Assembly (NCBI GenBank): GCA_964581465.1 | Contig: CAZOOP010000008.1 | Coordinates: 1 to 64,000 of the forward strand | Reading direction: 5' to 3' | DNA length: 64,000 nt | Source of the DNA: WJMB01 sp964581465 | GTDB taxonomy: Bacteria; RBG-13-66-14 | The notes under the pieces: generated by a model | What the model was told of the DNA's origin: nothing | The model's database searches: none | Seen by the model: only the letters and a program-made list of their open reading frames with translations | In this document: piece after piece, positions 52,535 through 61,546 of the stretch | Numbering within the stretch: the stretch's first letter is position 1 | Layout: the number at the start of each line of letters is the position of its first letter | Translations under genes and position numbers: made by a program

Positions 52535-53931
52535 GGGGTCCCGCCGGGATGGCCGTTTGTGTTCTCGGGGGGAGGAGGCGGCGTGTGGATCAGGAAGAGA
52601 AAGGCCCGCTCGTCGCGTGGGGCGGATTTGGATAGGCGGAGGTGCTCTCCGGCAACCTCGAGGCGCAGGGCGCCCGATTTGAAATAGACTTCATCGAGGT
52701 CGTCGCGGGTGAAGAAGCGCGGCTTGCCGGAGCCCCAGAAGGCCAGGCGGCCGTCGTCGAGCAGGGCCAGCCCGGCCGAAGCGTTCTGGCTGTGCGAGAG
52801 ATCGGCGGCGGCGCGGATGCGCCCGGGATCGATCTCGAGGGTCCGGGTCAGCCGGGCGCGGCGTGAGGCGGAAAGGCGCTCGACGGAGAAGCGCTCGAGC
52901 AGAGCCTCGTACTCCTCGCGTTCGACGGCGGCGTTCTCGAGGGCCGGACGCAGCTTACGAGCCAGCTCGCGCAGCGGCCGGTGGTCGGCGACGGTGTAGA
53001 GGTTGGGGGCCAGCCAGCGGTCGGTCTCGGCCATGGCGGCGGCTTCGATGCTCCAGCGTTCGCCGAAGCCGGGCAGCCCGGCCAGCTTGTGCTGGCGGCG
53101 GATCAACCGCCCGACGGGAAAGTCGGTCTCGACCTCGGCCCCGCGCAGTTCGAGGGGACCGGCCAGCTCGAGGTAGCGGGACCAGCCGTCGAAGACGCGG
53201 ACCGCCTGGTCCTCGACAGAGTTCCAGTACTCCGGGGCGGCCGTGAGCTCCCCGGTGTTCAAGGCGCGCTGCAGAGCCGAAAGGGCCTCGTCGAGTACCC
53301 GGGTGCGGGCGGCCAGCTCGCCCCAGACCACGGTCAGGGTCCGCCCGGCCAGCATGGTGGTCAACTGACCGGCCCAGATAACCTCACCGGCGGGGCTGCG
53401 CACGGAGCGGCGCAGCTCGGCGGCGTCGCCGAAGAGCGCGCCGCCGGGGGCGAAGTCGTCCAAGGTGGGTAGGCGTTCGGCCTCGGCCCGCTCGAAAACC
53501 TCGCCGCCGGAGAGCTGGTGCAAGCGGCCGCAGTCCGGACAGGCGGCCTCGTCACCGTCGGAGCCGGCCACGCCGAAGGCCGCGCCGCAGCGCTTGCAGG
53601 TCGTGTGACGCGGCTTGCCGCTCCCGGCGAAGACCAAGGGCAGGCCGCACTCGACGCAGGGCGTGAAGGGCAGGTCACGCAGGTGGCTCTGCACCGTCGC
53701 GCAGCGCGGGCAGGTGGACTTCCGCCCCGGAATCAGACCGTAGCGCACCAGGCCGACCAGGCCGAAGCCCAGGGCCAGGCCGCCACCGGCGACCAGGGGG
53801 ATGCCGATGAAGATGCCGAAGGCCCCCCCGGCGATAACCAGGGCCAGGCCGCCCGTCGTCACCAGCAGACCGAGGCCGCCGTCACGCAGCGATCGCTTGA
53901 GCCGGGCCGTCCGGCTGGTCAGCACACTCAC
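52531..53931 (-). CDS. Membrane protein with multiple zinc ribbons
   Basis: A 466-residue protein. The N-terminal hydrophobic hairpin (about 18-65, Gly-rich) resembles two transmembrane helices. Four Cys pairs follow: CPRC, CVECG, CKRCG and CPDCG (about 74-134), forming two zinc ribbons. The remaining 300 residues are mostly helical and not recognised, ending in a Pro/Asn/Gly tail. Four-nt overlaps with lolA upstream and rimO downstream fix it in this operon. It is not part of the usual ftsK-lolA-rimO-pgsA neighbourhood as I know it, so it is a lineage-specific addition. Confidence 0.6.
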   Translation of the reverse strand: MSVLTSRTARLKRSLRDGGLGLLVTTGGLALVIAGGAFGIFIGIPLVAGGGLALGFGLVGLVRYGLIPGRKSTCPRCATVQSHLRDLPFTPCVECGLPLVFAGSGKPRHTTCKRCGAAFGVAGSDGDEAACPDCGRLHQLSGGEVFERAEAERLPTLDDFAPGGALFGDAAELRRSVRSPAGEVIWAGQLTTMLAGRTLTVVWGELAARTRVLDEALSALQRALNTGELTAAPEYWNSVEDQAVRVFDGWSRYLELAGPLELRGAEVETDFPVGRLIRRQHKLAGLPGFGERWSIEAAAMAETDRWLAPNLYTVADHRPLRELARKLRPALENAAVEREEYEALLERFSVERLSASRRARLTRTLEIDPGRIRAAADLSHSQNASAGLALLDDGRLAFWGSGKPRFFTRDDLDEVYFKSGALRLEVAGEHLRLSKSAPRDERAFLFLIHTPPPPPENTNGHPGGTP

Positions 53932-54572
53932 GGATTGACCTCCACCCGCTCGACCCCCGCCGGCGCCGGATCACCGAAGATACCCGTCGGCAGGTCCACG
54001 TTGAGCTCGATGTTGGACAGCCGGTAGCTCAGTTTGTAGCCCTGGTCGTCGACCAGCTCGACCATCACCGGCAGCCAGAGCTCGGCGTCGATCCACAGCG
54101 TGCCCGCCGGGTAGGGGTTGTCGGCCTCGCGGGCCGTCATCGCCAGGCGATAGGTTGTGCGGCCGTTAACCTCCTCCGTGCCGTCGAGGGTGTAGGTGTA
54201 GTCGCGCTCGAAGTAGCCCACCAGGTCGGCCAGCATCGCCCGCTCGCGGTAGTCCTCCACGGGTCCGTAAACCACCTGCTCGTTCTGCGGCGTGTACATC
54301 CAGACCGTCTCGCCGTCGCAGGTCAGGTACTGTTCCTGGGGGGTGGTGTAGGCGATGTGGAAGCGGTCGGGCAGGGCCATGCGCAGGGTGCCGATCAGCA
54401 CGCGGCGCTGGCCGAGCATGGCCGAGGTGGTCACCCGGCGCAGATCGCAGGAAAGGGTCTCGGCCTCGGCGTAGACGGCCTTGACGCGCTCGACGATCTC
54501 GTCGACGGACAGGGCCGCCGCGGCCAGGGGGAGTAGGAGCAGGGTGAGCAGAATCGTGATGGAGCGTCGCAT
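53928..54572 (-). CDS. lolA: Outer-membrane lipoprotein carrier LolA
   Basis: A 214-residue periplasmic protein. A signal peptide (SITILLTLLLLPLAAA) is followed by a LolA/LolB-fold body: VDEIVERVKAVYAEAETLSCDLRR, GTLRMALPDRFHIAYTTP, LTCDGETVWMYTPQNEQV and LWIDAELWLPVMVELVDDQG (each shown in part). It ferries lipoproteins from the inner to the outer membrane, supporting a diderm envelope. It is first in the lolA - zinc-ribbon - rimO - pgsA run and lies downstream of ftsK. Confidence 0.9.
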   Translation of the reverse strand: MRRSITILLTLLLLPLAAAALSVDEIVERVKAVYAEAETLSCDLRRVTTSAMLGQRRVLIGTLRMALPDRFHIAYTTPQEQYLTCDGETVWMYTPQNEQVVYGPVEDYRERAMLADLVGYFERDYTYTLDGTEEVNGRTTYRLAMTAREADNPYPAGTLWIDAELWLPVMVELVDDQGYKLSYRLSNIELNVDLPTGIFGDPAPAGVERVEVNP

Positions 54573-54929
54573 CGTAACCTACTGGTTGGGGGAGCGGAGC
54601 GAAAACGGAGCGGGAGGCAGCATGATATCACAGCCACTGAGGAATCAAGGGTATCGAATGGCGGCCGGCCAGCGCGAAACCGGGCAACACAAAGCGGGTA
54701 CTTATCAGCCCTCGGGCGTTGGCGGGGTTGGAGGCTCTGTCAACGAAACGGCAGTCAATTGAGGTCCGCCAGGGAGTGACAATAAGTGCCGCCCTTCACC
54801 CTCAAGCAGCTCCTTAATCCAGCAGCCTCTATCCGACCTGCCCGTCAAAGCGCAAGGTCTTCTCGCCGCCGAGGCCGATCGAACAGCATCAAAACACCGA
54901 CCGACAAACTGAGCCATCGGCGTTGAACC
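54573..54929. other. Gene-free stretch between ftsK and lolA
   Basis: No gene seen. It should carry the lolA operon promoter on the minus strand. Confidence 0.4.
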
Positions 54930-55006
54930 GGCGGTGGCACGCTTCTTGCGAGTTCGAAACCGCGCCTTCATCCCACGCTCACCGGCGCAACAAGCGCGCC
55001 ACCGCC
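54930..55006. repeat. Inverted-repeat element, copy G (diverged subfamily)
   Basis: Arms at 54930-54949 and 54987-55006 pair around a 37-nt loop. The left arm is GGCGGTGGCACGCTTCTTGC. The right arm in reverse complement is GGCGGTGGCGCGCTTGTTGC, giving A-C and C-C mismatches at the same places as copy H. The element lies 31 nt after the ftsK stop. No outer inverted repeat is evident. Confidence 0.7.
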
Positions 55007-55037
55007 TCCATCGCCGCCGAGATCGGGGATTACCCGC

Positions 55038-56906
55038 TTACGAAGCCGAGGGCGGCGGGGTTCCCCGCCAGTGTCTCACCACGGCGCCGACGGCGGTTTC
55101 ATCGACGTAGGCCCCCTGGAGGCGCAGCGGCTCGGCGGCGCCCACGGGGAGGAAGAGCATGTCGCCGCGACCGAGGAGTTTTTCGGCGCCGCCTTGGTCG
55201 AGGATGACCCGGGAGTCGACGGCGGAGCGGACCTTGAAGGCGGCGCGGCTGGGGAAGTTGGCCTTGAGCACGCCGGTGACGACGTCGACGCTGGGGCGTT
55301 GGGTGGCGGCGACGAGGTGGATGCCGACGGCGCGGGCCATCTGGGCCAGGCGGGAGAGGGGTTGTTCGACGCCGCGTCCGGTGGCGACCATCAGCTCGGC
55401 CAGCTCGTCGACGGCGACGACGACCCAGGGCAGGGGGTCGCGGCCCTCGGCCTCGGCGGCGGCGTTGTAGCTCTCGAGGGAGCGCTTGCGTGCCCGAGCC
55501 AGCAGTTGGTAGCGCTGGTCCATCTCCTGGACAAGGGCCTCGAGCTCGCCCAGGGCGGCCAGGGGGTCGATGACCGGCGGGACGATGAGATGGGGCAGCC
55601 CGGCGTAGGGGGTCAGCTCGACGCGGCCGGGATCGATCAGCAGCAGGCGCAGGGTTTGGGGGCCGACACGGCAGAGCAGGGAGAGCAGCAGGGCGTTGAG
55701 GAAGACGCTCTTGCCCGAGCCCGTGGTCCCGGCGATGAGCAGGTGGGGCAGTTGGGCCAGGTCGGCGAGTTCGGCGGTTCCATCGAGACGCAGACCGACG
55801 GGGAAGGCCAGGGGCGCGGGGTGGGTCTGCCAGGCTGGTTCTTCGAGGAGGCGGCGCAGGGGGACGGTGTCCCTTTCGGCCAGGGGGACCTCGACATCGA
55901 CGCTGCCGCGCTCGGGCCGGGGGACGACGCGCACGGCGGGGGCCTGGAGGGTCAAGGCCAGCTCCGGGGTTAGTTTTTCGAGCTTGCTGAGGCGTTCGCG
56001 GGGGGCCAGGCGGAGTTCGAAGACGCCCAGGGCCGGACCGCGCTCGTAACCGACGATGTTGGCGGCGACGGTGTGCTGTTCGAGGAAGGCGCGCAGGGTT
56101 TCAGCCCAGGCGGCGTCGCGGTCGTCGGTGGTGGAGTCGATGGGTTCGGTAGGTCCGAGGAGACCGAGGGGCGGCGGCTCGAGGGGAGCGCCGTGGACGG
56201 GTTCCAGGCCGCGTCGGACGGGCTTGGCGACGGGCTCGTCTGAGGGTGCCGGGGTGGACGGGGACTCGGTTTGCGACGGGTCGGCCGGTGGGTTCGCGGG
56301 GGCTTCTTCGGAAGCGGCCACCTCGCGCACGGCGCGGCCCACGGCCTTGGCGCCGCGTCCCACGGCCCGGCCGACGCTCTTGCCGCCGCGACCGAGGAAA
56401 TCGAGGATCTCGGAGAAGCGCACCCCGGTGGCCAGGGTGAAGCCGAAGAGCAACGCCAGAACGGCGATCAGGACGGTGCCCAGCCCGCCGAGGGCGGCGT
56501 GGAGTCCGCCGTGGGCCCAGGCCCCGAACCAGCCACCGAAGGTAACCGGAGCGGCGTCTTCGGGGGGGGCCAAAGCGAAGAAAACGGCCAGGGAGGCGAT
56601 CAGCAGTAAAAAGCCCAGCAGTTGACGCAGCAGGCGCTCGGTGGTCCCGCGCAGCAGGGCCAGCCCGGCGTAGGCGGCCACGAGGGGCAGGGCCAGGGCG
56701 GGGTAGCCGAAAAGGCCGAGCTGGGCGCGGCCCCAGTCCTGACCGAGGGCGCCGACGAAGGAGGAGACGGCGCCCTCGACGGCCCCCAGGGCGCTGATCT
56801 GGCAGACCAAGGAGAAGATGCCGACGACGAGCAGGAGCACGCCCCAGCCGAGGCTGCGGCGGCCCTTGCGTTTGCGGCGGCTGGACTTGCGTCGCCTCGC
56901 GGTCAC
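55038..56906 (-). CDS. ftsK: FtsK/SpoIIIE-family DNA translocase without the gamma domain
   Basis: A 622-residue DNA translocase. The N-terminal basic tail and about four transmembrane helices (about 20-155) precede a Pro-rich linker (about 190-250). The alpha/beta motor follows: Walker A LLIAGTTGSGKSVFLNALL, Walker B WVVVAVDELAELM, then GIHLVAATQRPSVDVVTG and NFPSRAAFKVRSAVDSRVILD. It ends MLFLPVGAAEPLRLQGAYVD and a short tail, so the C-terminal winged-helix gamma domain that reads KOPS/SRS sites and activates XerD is absent. The start is GTG at 56906 with GAGG 6 nt upstream. Its 3' end carries element copy G. Confidence 0.9.
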   Translation of the reverse strand: MTARRRKSSRRKRKGRRSLGWGVLLLVVGIFSLVCQISALGAVEGAVSSFVGALGQDWGRAQLGLFGYPALALPLVAAYAGLALLRGTTERLLRQLLGFLLLIASLAVFFALAPPEDAAPVTFGGWFGAWAHGGLHAALGGLGTVLIAVLALLFGFTLATGVRFSEILDFLGRGGKSVGRAVGRGAKAVGRAVREVAASEEAPANPPADPSQTESPSTPAPSDEPVAKPVRRGLEPVHGAPLEPPPLGLLGPTEPIDSTTDDRDAAWAETLRAFLEQHTVAANIVGYERGPALGVFELRLAPRERLSKLEKLTPELALTLQAPAVRVVPRPERGSVDVEVPLAERDTVPLRRLLEEPAWQTHPAPLAFPVGLRLDGTAELADLAQLPHLLIAGTTGSGKSVFLNALLLSLLCRVGPQTLRLLLIDPGRVELTPYAGLPHLIVPPVIDPLAALGELEALVQEMDQRYQLLARARKRSLESYNAAAEAEGRDPLPWVVVAVDELAELMVATGRGVEQPLSRLAQMARAVGIHLVAATQRPSVDVVTGVLKANFPSRAAFKVRSAVDSRVILDQGGAEKLLGRGDMLFLPVGAAEPLRLQGAYVDETAVGAVVRHWRGTPPPSAS

Positions 56907-57288
56907 GCTGCACCTCAAAGTATCGATCTCGACGTCGGTGAAGGTACTCGAGGCCTGCGGAAAGATGTTGGAGTAGGTCCGACTGGGAATCGTAAGCCAT
57001 CCGAAATCCGGGTCTTTCGGGATCGTCGTGATGACTCGGTCCCCGGCAAGATCACTGATAAATCAACAAACTGAACACGGTATCAGATTGTCCAGGCAAC
57101 TGGAAGCGGAATGTTCCTCGAAACAGACACAAATGGCATCCTTCAAGCTGAAAGCAACTGATTATCCGCCGCTGAGGATAATCCCCTCTCACAATCCAAA
57201 ACACAACGCGGAGAATAAACCGATAGCAAGCAATCCTCCAGCAATCTGCCGCTAAAAGCACCTACGCGGATGCGTGATCACCGCCTCC
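56907..57288. other. Gene-free stretch
   Basis: AT-richer than its flanks, with no supported gene or repeat. The ftsK promoter should be on the minus strand here. Confidence 0.4.
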
Positions 57289-58128
57289 TCAGGCGATGAG
57301 CAGCGTCGCCACGCCGGCGGCCAGGCAGTAGAAACCGAAGAGCCAGAAGCGCCCGGTCTGGACGGTCTTCATCACCAGCTTGATGGCGCCCAGGGCGGTC
57401 ACGAAGGCGGTCAGGCCGCCGACGAGGTAGACGGGCCAGGGCAGCCAGTTGCCCAGGGCGAGGGCGTCGCCGACTTCGAGCAGGTTGGCGCCCAGGATGG
57501 CCGGCAGGGAGAGCAGGAAGCTGAACTCGGCGGCCCGGCGCTGCTCGAGGTCCAGGTGGATGCCGGCGGCGATGGTGGCCCCGCTGCGGCTGATCCCGGG
57601 CAGGATGGCCAGGGCCTGGGCGAAGCCGATCGTGAGCGAGCGCCACCAGTTGGGCTCGGGAGGCGCGTCCTCCCGGTCCACTGGCGCGGTCTCGCGACGA
57701 CGCAGGCGCAGACTGAACAGGATCAGGGCGGTGACCAGCAGCATCCAGCCGGCCAAACGCGGGGCCTGGAAGGCCTCCTCGATTTGTCCGCGCAGCAGCA
57801 GCCCCACGGCCACCGCCGGCAGGGTGCCGATGATGATTCCCACCAGCAGGCGGCCCAGACGGCGGTCGCCCTCGGGAATCGCCCGCCCGCGGAGCTTGCG
57901 CGCCGGGTTGACGAAGAACACCCGGACCAGGCCGAGGAAGCGTCGACCGAAGTAGACCAACACGGCCAGGGCCGTGGCCAGGTGGAGGAAGACGCCGAAG
58001 ACCAGGTTGCTTTCCGGAGTGACCCCGAGGAGCTCGCCGACGATCACCAGATGGCCGGAGCTGGAGATGGGCAGGAACTCGGTGGCCCCCTGAACGAAGC
58101 CCAGGGCGGCGGCCTGGATGAGGTTCAA
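57289..58128 (-). CDS. uppP: Undecaprenyl-diphosphatase UppP (BacA)
   Basis: A 279-residue membrane enzyme. UppP motifs are ALGFVQGATEFLPISSSGHL (about 8-27, with the Glu-rich catalytic motif) and LAILPGISRSGATIAAGI (about 170-187, PGxSRSG), with eight or so hydrophobic segments. It recycles undecaprenyl pyrophosphate for peptidoglycan and surface glycan synthesis, and confers bacitracin tolerance when overproduced. The start is TTG at 58128 after GGAAGG. It neighbours the glycosyltransferases at 58191-60951. Confidence 0.96.
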   Translation of the reverse strand: MNLIQAAALGFVQGATEFLPISSSGHLVIVGELLGVTPESNLVFGVFLHLATALAVLVYFGRRFLGLVRVFFVNPARKLRGRAIPEGDRRLGRLLVGIIIGTLPAVAVGLLLRGQIEEAFQAPRLAGWMLLVTALILFSLRLRRRETAPVDREDAPPEPNWWRSLTIGFAQALAILPGISRSGATIAAGIHLDLEQRRAAEFSFLLSLPAILGANLLEVGDALALGNWLPWPVYLVGGLTAFVTALGAIKLVMKTVQTGRFWLFGFYCLAAGVATLLIA

Positions 58129-58190
58129 GCTACCTTCCTTCTAACTTGTCCATTGTAAGGATACAACAAAGGGCGTCGGGATGACAGCGT

Positions 58191-59561
58191 TCAGGCCGAT
58201 CCGGGGGAGCACAGCAGCTCGGTGTAGAGCTCGGCGTGCTCGGCGGCCAGAGCGGCGAAGCTGGTGCGGAGGACGAACTCGTCGCGGGCCGGACCGCCGT
58301 AGTTGAACTCACCCGAGGTCACCTCGGCGTAAAGCTTGTCCAAGGTCCGGGCGACGGCGGCGGCGTCGCCGTAGGGCGCGATCAATCCGGCGTCGAGGCT
58401 CTCGATCAACCGGGCGGCGCTGGAGTCGGGATGCATGACCCCCAGGATCGGCTTGCCGGCGCGCAGGCACTCGTAGATCTTGCCCCCGGTGATCACCCGG
58501 TTGGTCGGCGAGTCCTCGAGCAGAACCAGCAGGACGTCGGCGCCGAGCTGGCGCTCGGTGATGCGGTGCAGCGGCACGGCTGGTTCGAGAGTGACCACGC
58601 CCTCCAGACCCAGCTCGGCGACGCGCTCGCCGTAGGCCGGCGCCCCCTTGCCCACCAGCTCCAGGCGAACCTGCGACGCGGCGCCGGGGTTGCCATCGAG
58701 CCAACGGCGCAGGCCCTCGAGCAGGGCGTGGGCCGTCTGCCCGTCGCGATCTTTATAAGCCAGCTTGCCGCCGTGGAGCAGGACCAGCTTGTTGTCCGAT
58801 CGCTCAGCCTCGATCCGCCCGCTGGCCCCGGTATAGATCTCCTCATCGTAACCGTTGCGGATGGTGCGGTAGAGCTGGCCCGGTCGGGCGCAGCGTCGAC
58901 GCATCAGCTCCGTGGTCTCGGGATAGACGGTGACCACGGCGTCGGCGGAGCCGACGACGCGACGCTCCAGGGCGCGGTCGAAGCCGCGGCGCCAGGGGCT
59001 CCACTCGACGTACAGCGGGTTGTCGATGAACAGGTCGCGGAACCAGGCCACCCAGGGGATCCCGGTCAGGCTCTTGATCCAACACCCGGCCAGATGGGTG
59101 GAGAAGGGAGGTCCCGAGGTGACCAGCAGTGAGGGCCGCAGCCGCCTGATCAGGCGCAGCGCCGGACCCGGGCAGCGCAGCATCCAGGGCCGACCACCGT
59201 CGGGCAGGTTGGTCAGCGAACGATAGAGGCCGCGCAGCCCGCCGCCGCGACGCCAGGTGGTCCGCGAGCCCAGGCCCGAGGTCTCGCGGGCCTTCCCGCC
59301 CACGAGCCGCCGCAGCAGTTGCTCGACACCGCGCACCAGGTTGGGCGTGGCGACCGGGTGAGCGTGGACGTTGTCGCCCAACTGCTCCAATAGGGCCTCA
59401 TCCCGGGTCAGGTAGCCCCGGGACTCCCCCCAGCCGGGTCGGGAGTGCAGCACATCGACGCGCCAACCGGCCCGACCCAGGTACTTGACGATCCGCGCCG
59501 TGTTCGGCTCGGTTCGCAGGGGCGGGAAGTTGCGCACCAGAAAGAGGACGTGGCGTTTCAT
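58191..59561 (-). CDS. GT4-like glycosyltransferase (paralogue 1)
   Basis: A 456-residue GT-B enzyme. It starts FLVRNFPPLRTEPNTARIVK, with SLLVTSGPPFSTHLAG and GIPWVAWFRDLFIDNPLY in the N-domain, IRNGYDEEIY at the domain junction, and LVLLHGGKLAYKDRDGQTA and GGKIYECLRAGKPILGVM (donor site with Glu) in the C-domain. It is closely parallel to the next gene at 59593 throughout, so the pair arose by duplication. The ATG at 59561 follows CGGAG. Confidence 0.9.
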   Translation of the reverse strand: MKRHVLFLVRNFPPLRTEPNTARIVKYLGRAGWRVDVLHSRPGWGESRGYLTRDEALLEQLGDNVHAHPVATPNLVRGVEQLLRRLVGGKARETSGLGSRTTWRRGGGLRGLYRSLTNLPDGGRPWMLRCPGPALRLIRRLRPSLLVTSGPPFSTHLAGCWIKSLTGIPWVAWFRDLFIDNPLYVEWSPWRRGFDRALERRVVGSADAVVTVYPETTELMRRRCARPGQLYRTIRNGYDEEIYTGASGRIEAERSDNKLVLLHGGKLAYKDRDGQTAHALLEGLRRWLDGNPGAASQVRLELVGKGAPAYGERVAELGLEGVVTLEPAVPLHRITERQLGADVLLVLLEDSPTNRVITGGKIYECLRAGKPILGVMHPDSSAARLIESLDAGLIAPYGDAAAVARTLDKLYAEVTSGEFNYGGPARDEFVLRTSFAALAAEHAELYTELLCSPGSA

Positions 59562-59592
59562 CTACTCCGGGGCGGGGTGGGTACACTCGAAG

Positions 59593-60951
59593 TCAACGGT
59601 CGAGGACCTGCCTGAAAACGCGGATGAACTCGGCGGCCAGCTCGGTGAAGGAGGTTTTTCTGACGAACTCGTCGCGGTCCGGTCCGCCGTAATCGAAATC
59701 GCCCCCGGTGACGGCGCAGTAGAGCTCGTCCAGACGCTCGGCCACGGCGGCGTCATCTGCGTAGGGCGCCGTCAGGCCCAGGTTCAGCTCGCGAATCAAC
59801 CGGGCGGCCGCGTTCTCGGGCAGGATACCCAGCACCGGCCTGCCGGCCCGGGCGCACTCATAGATCTTGCCCCCGGCGGTGAACCAGTTCTTGGGGTCGT
59901 CCTCGAGGATGACGAGCAGGCAATCGGCCGTCAGTTCGCGCCGGATCATCTCCCTCATCGGCACGGGTTCCTCGATGTGGACCACATCGGTCAGGCCGCG
60001 CTCCTCCACGATGCCGTTGTATTCGTGGGCCACGTTGCCGACGAGGTCCAGCCGCACCCGGGAGCGCAGCTCGGGTCGCCGCTCCACCCAGCGCTGGAAG
60101 CCGGCGAGCAGGGAGTGGGCGGTGCGTCCCCGGCTCTCGTCGGCGGCCAGGCGTCCGCCGTGGAGGAAGACGAAGGGTCGGTCGCCGTTGGTGTCCTCCC
60201 TCTCGATACGGGCCTTGGCCCAGCTGAAATCCTCCTCGTCATAGCCGTTGCGGATGGTGCGGTAGGTCTGCCCCGGACGCCCGTAGCGCCGCCGCAGCAG
60301 CTCCGTGGCCTCGGGATAGACCGTGGTCACGGCGTCGGCGCCGCGGATGACCCAGCGCTCCAGGGTCCGATCCAAACCCTTCCGCCAGGCCATCGGCGGG
60401 TGGTAGAGCGGGTTGTCCCGGTAGAGGTCGCGGTGGTGGCAGACCAGGGGGATGCCGGTCAGGGCCTTGATCAGGCGTCCGACCAGGTGGGTGGTGAAGG
60501 GCGGGCCCGAGGTCAGCAGCAGGTCGTAGTCGCGGAGGCGCAGCAGGCGCAGCCCCTCCCGGAGGGCGGGCCAAAACCAGAAGGAATCGGAGTCGGGGAT
60601 GTGAGTCACCGAACGCAAAAGCTTACCGAGAAAACCTCTGTTTCGAGAATCTACGCCTTGAGTTGCACCAGTGCCGGATGAGCCCTTCATGAAGCTAAGC
60701 AAACCACGCAATGGATTTGCAATACGCCGCGAGTAACAACTTACTGATGATGGAAGATCCGCCGCCAACTGCTCATCACGAATGAGGTAATCCCTAGCGA
60801 CACCCCACCCGGGCAGTGAGTGCAACACATCCACCCGACAGCCCGCCCGTCCCAGGTACTTAACCACATGGGCGGTGTTGGGCTCGGTACGCCAAGGTGG
60901 AAAATGCTCGACCAGCAGAAGGATACGCAACTGACGCGGCGTCGCGCTCAC
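59593..60951 (-). CDS. GT4-like glycosyltransferase (paralogue 2)
   Basis: A 452-residue paralogue of 58191-59561: LLVEHFPPWRTEPNTAHVVK, LLLTSGPPFTTHLVGRLIK, IPLVCHHRDLYRDNPLYH, IRNGYDEEDFSW and GGKIYECARAGRPVLGIL. The start is GTG at 60951 after GAGG; TTG at 60954 is the alternative. A segment at about 60605-60770 (within the N-domain) is visibly more AT-rich than the rest of the gene. It lies upstream of paralogue 1 by 31 nt, so the two are cotranscribed. Confidence 0.9.
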   Translation of the reverse strand: MSATPRQLRILLLVEHFPPWRTEPNTAHVVKYLGRAGCRVDVLHSLPGWGVARDYLIRDEQLAADLPSSVSCYSRRIANPLRGLLSFMKGSSGTGATQGVDSRNRGFLGKLLRSVTHIPDSDSFWFWPALREGLRLLRLRDYDLLLTSGPPFTTHLVGRLIKALTGIPLVCHHRDLYRDNPLYHPPMAWRKGLDRTLERWVIRGADAVTTVYPEATELLRRRYGRPGQTYRTIRNGYDEEDFSWAKARIEREDTNGDRPFVFLHGGRLAADESRGRTAHSLLAGFQRWVERRPELRSRVRLDLVGNVAHEYNGIVEERGLTDVVHIEEPVPMREMIRRELTADCLLVILEDDPKNWFTAGGKIYECARAGRPVLGILPENAAARLIRELNLGLTAPYADDAAVAERLDELYCAVTGGDFDYGGPDRDEFVRKTSFTELAAEFIRVFRQVLDR

Positions 60952-61324
60952 CAAAGACCTCGAATGGAGCAGGTAGGTCTACTCAACACGATTTGAATAG
61001 CACTCTTGCATAAACCGTACAACCAATCACCAGGATCAAGACTTCGTTGGATATCAGCCGGCCCGCTTGATCACGAACCGCTTTACTGGCAACAACAAAG
61101 CATAAATAACACATTATGATTTGATAGCCGGCAGTTTTCCTGCGAAGCACTCAGTTTATAGCAATAGCCACGAAATAATAAAAAATGCCGATCATATCCA
61201 AGTACAAATGAAAACCGGCCTGTTGCGTGGAAGTAATAAACCAAGAAAACATTTACATCAATCCTTGTTGAACGCTCGATTCAACCAGTCACTTGAGAAA
61301 CCGACACTAGACGACGGCTCCGTG
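60952..61324. other. Gene-free AT-rich island
   Basis: Strongly AT-rich around 60990-61290 with no supported gene. It leads into element copy F. Confidence 0.5.
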
Positions 61325-61540
61325 CCGCGCGACCTTTGCCCGCGGTTCCCGGCCCAAGGAGCCTTCGACGATCCGGCGGCGGGCTTTGGCACGTTTCTTG
61401 CAAAACGGCGCGCGTGACCCTTCGCCCCGCCGCCCCTTGGCGTCGTTCCCGGCCCGGGGCCCCGGCGGCGGGATAGCAAGAAACGTGCCAAAGCCGGGCC
61501 GGTGCCTGGGGATGGGGACGGTCCGGCAAAGGTCGCGCGG
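61325..61540. repeat. Nested inverted-repeat element, copy F
   Basis: Inner arms at 61382-61401 and 61476-61495 (GGCTTTGGCACGTTTCTTGC) are perfect; the loop is 74 nt, the longest of the set. The outer arms at 61325-61340 (CCGCGCGACCTTTGCC) and 61525-61540 are a perfect 16-bp inverted repeat. The gene-side arm ends 6 nt before the flavoprotein stop at 61547. The gene-side gap is 29 nt and the far gap 41 nt. Confidence 0.88.
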
Positions 61541-61546
61541 CGGTGC

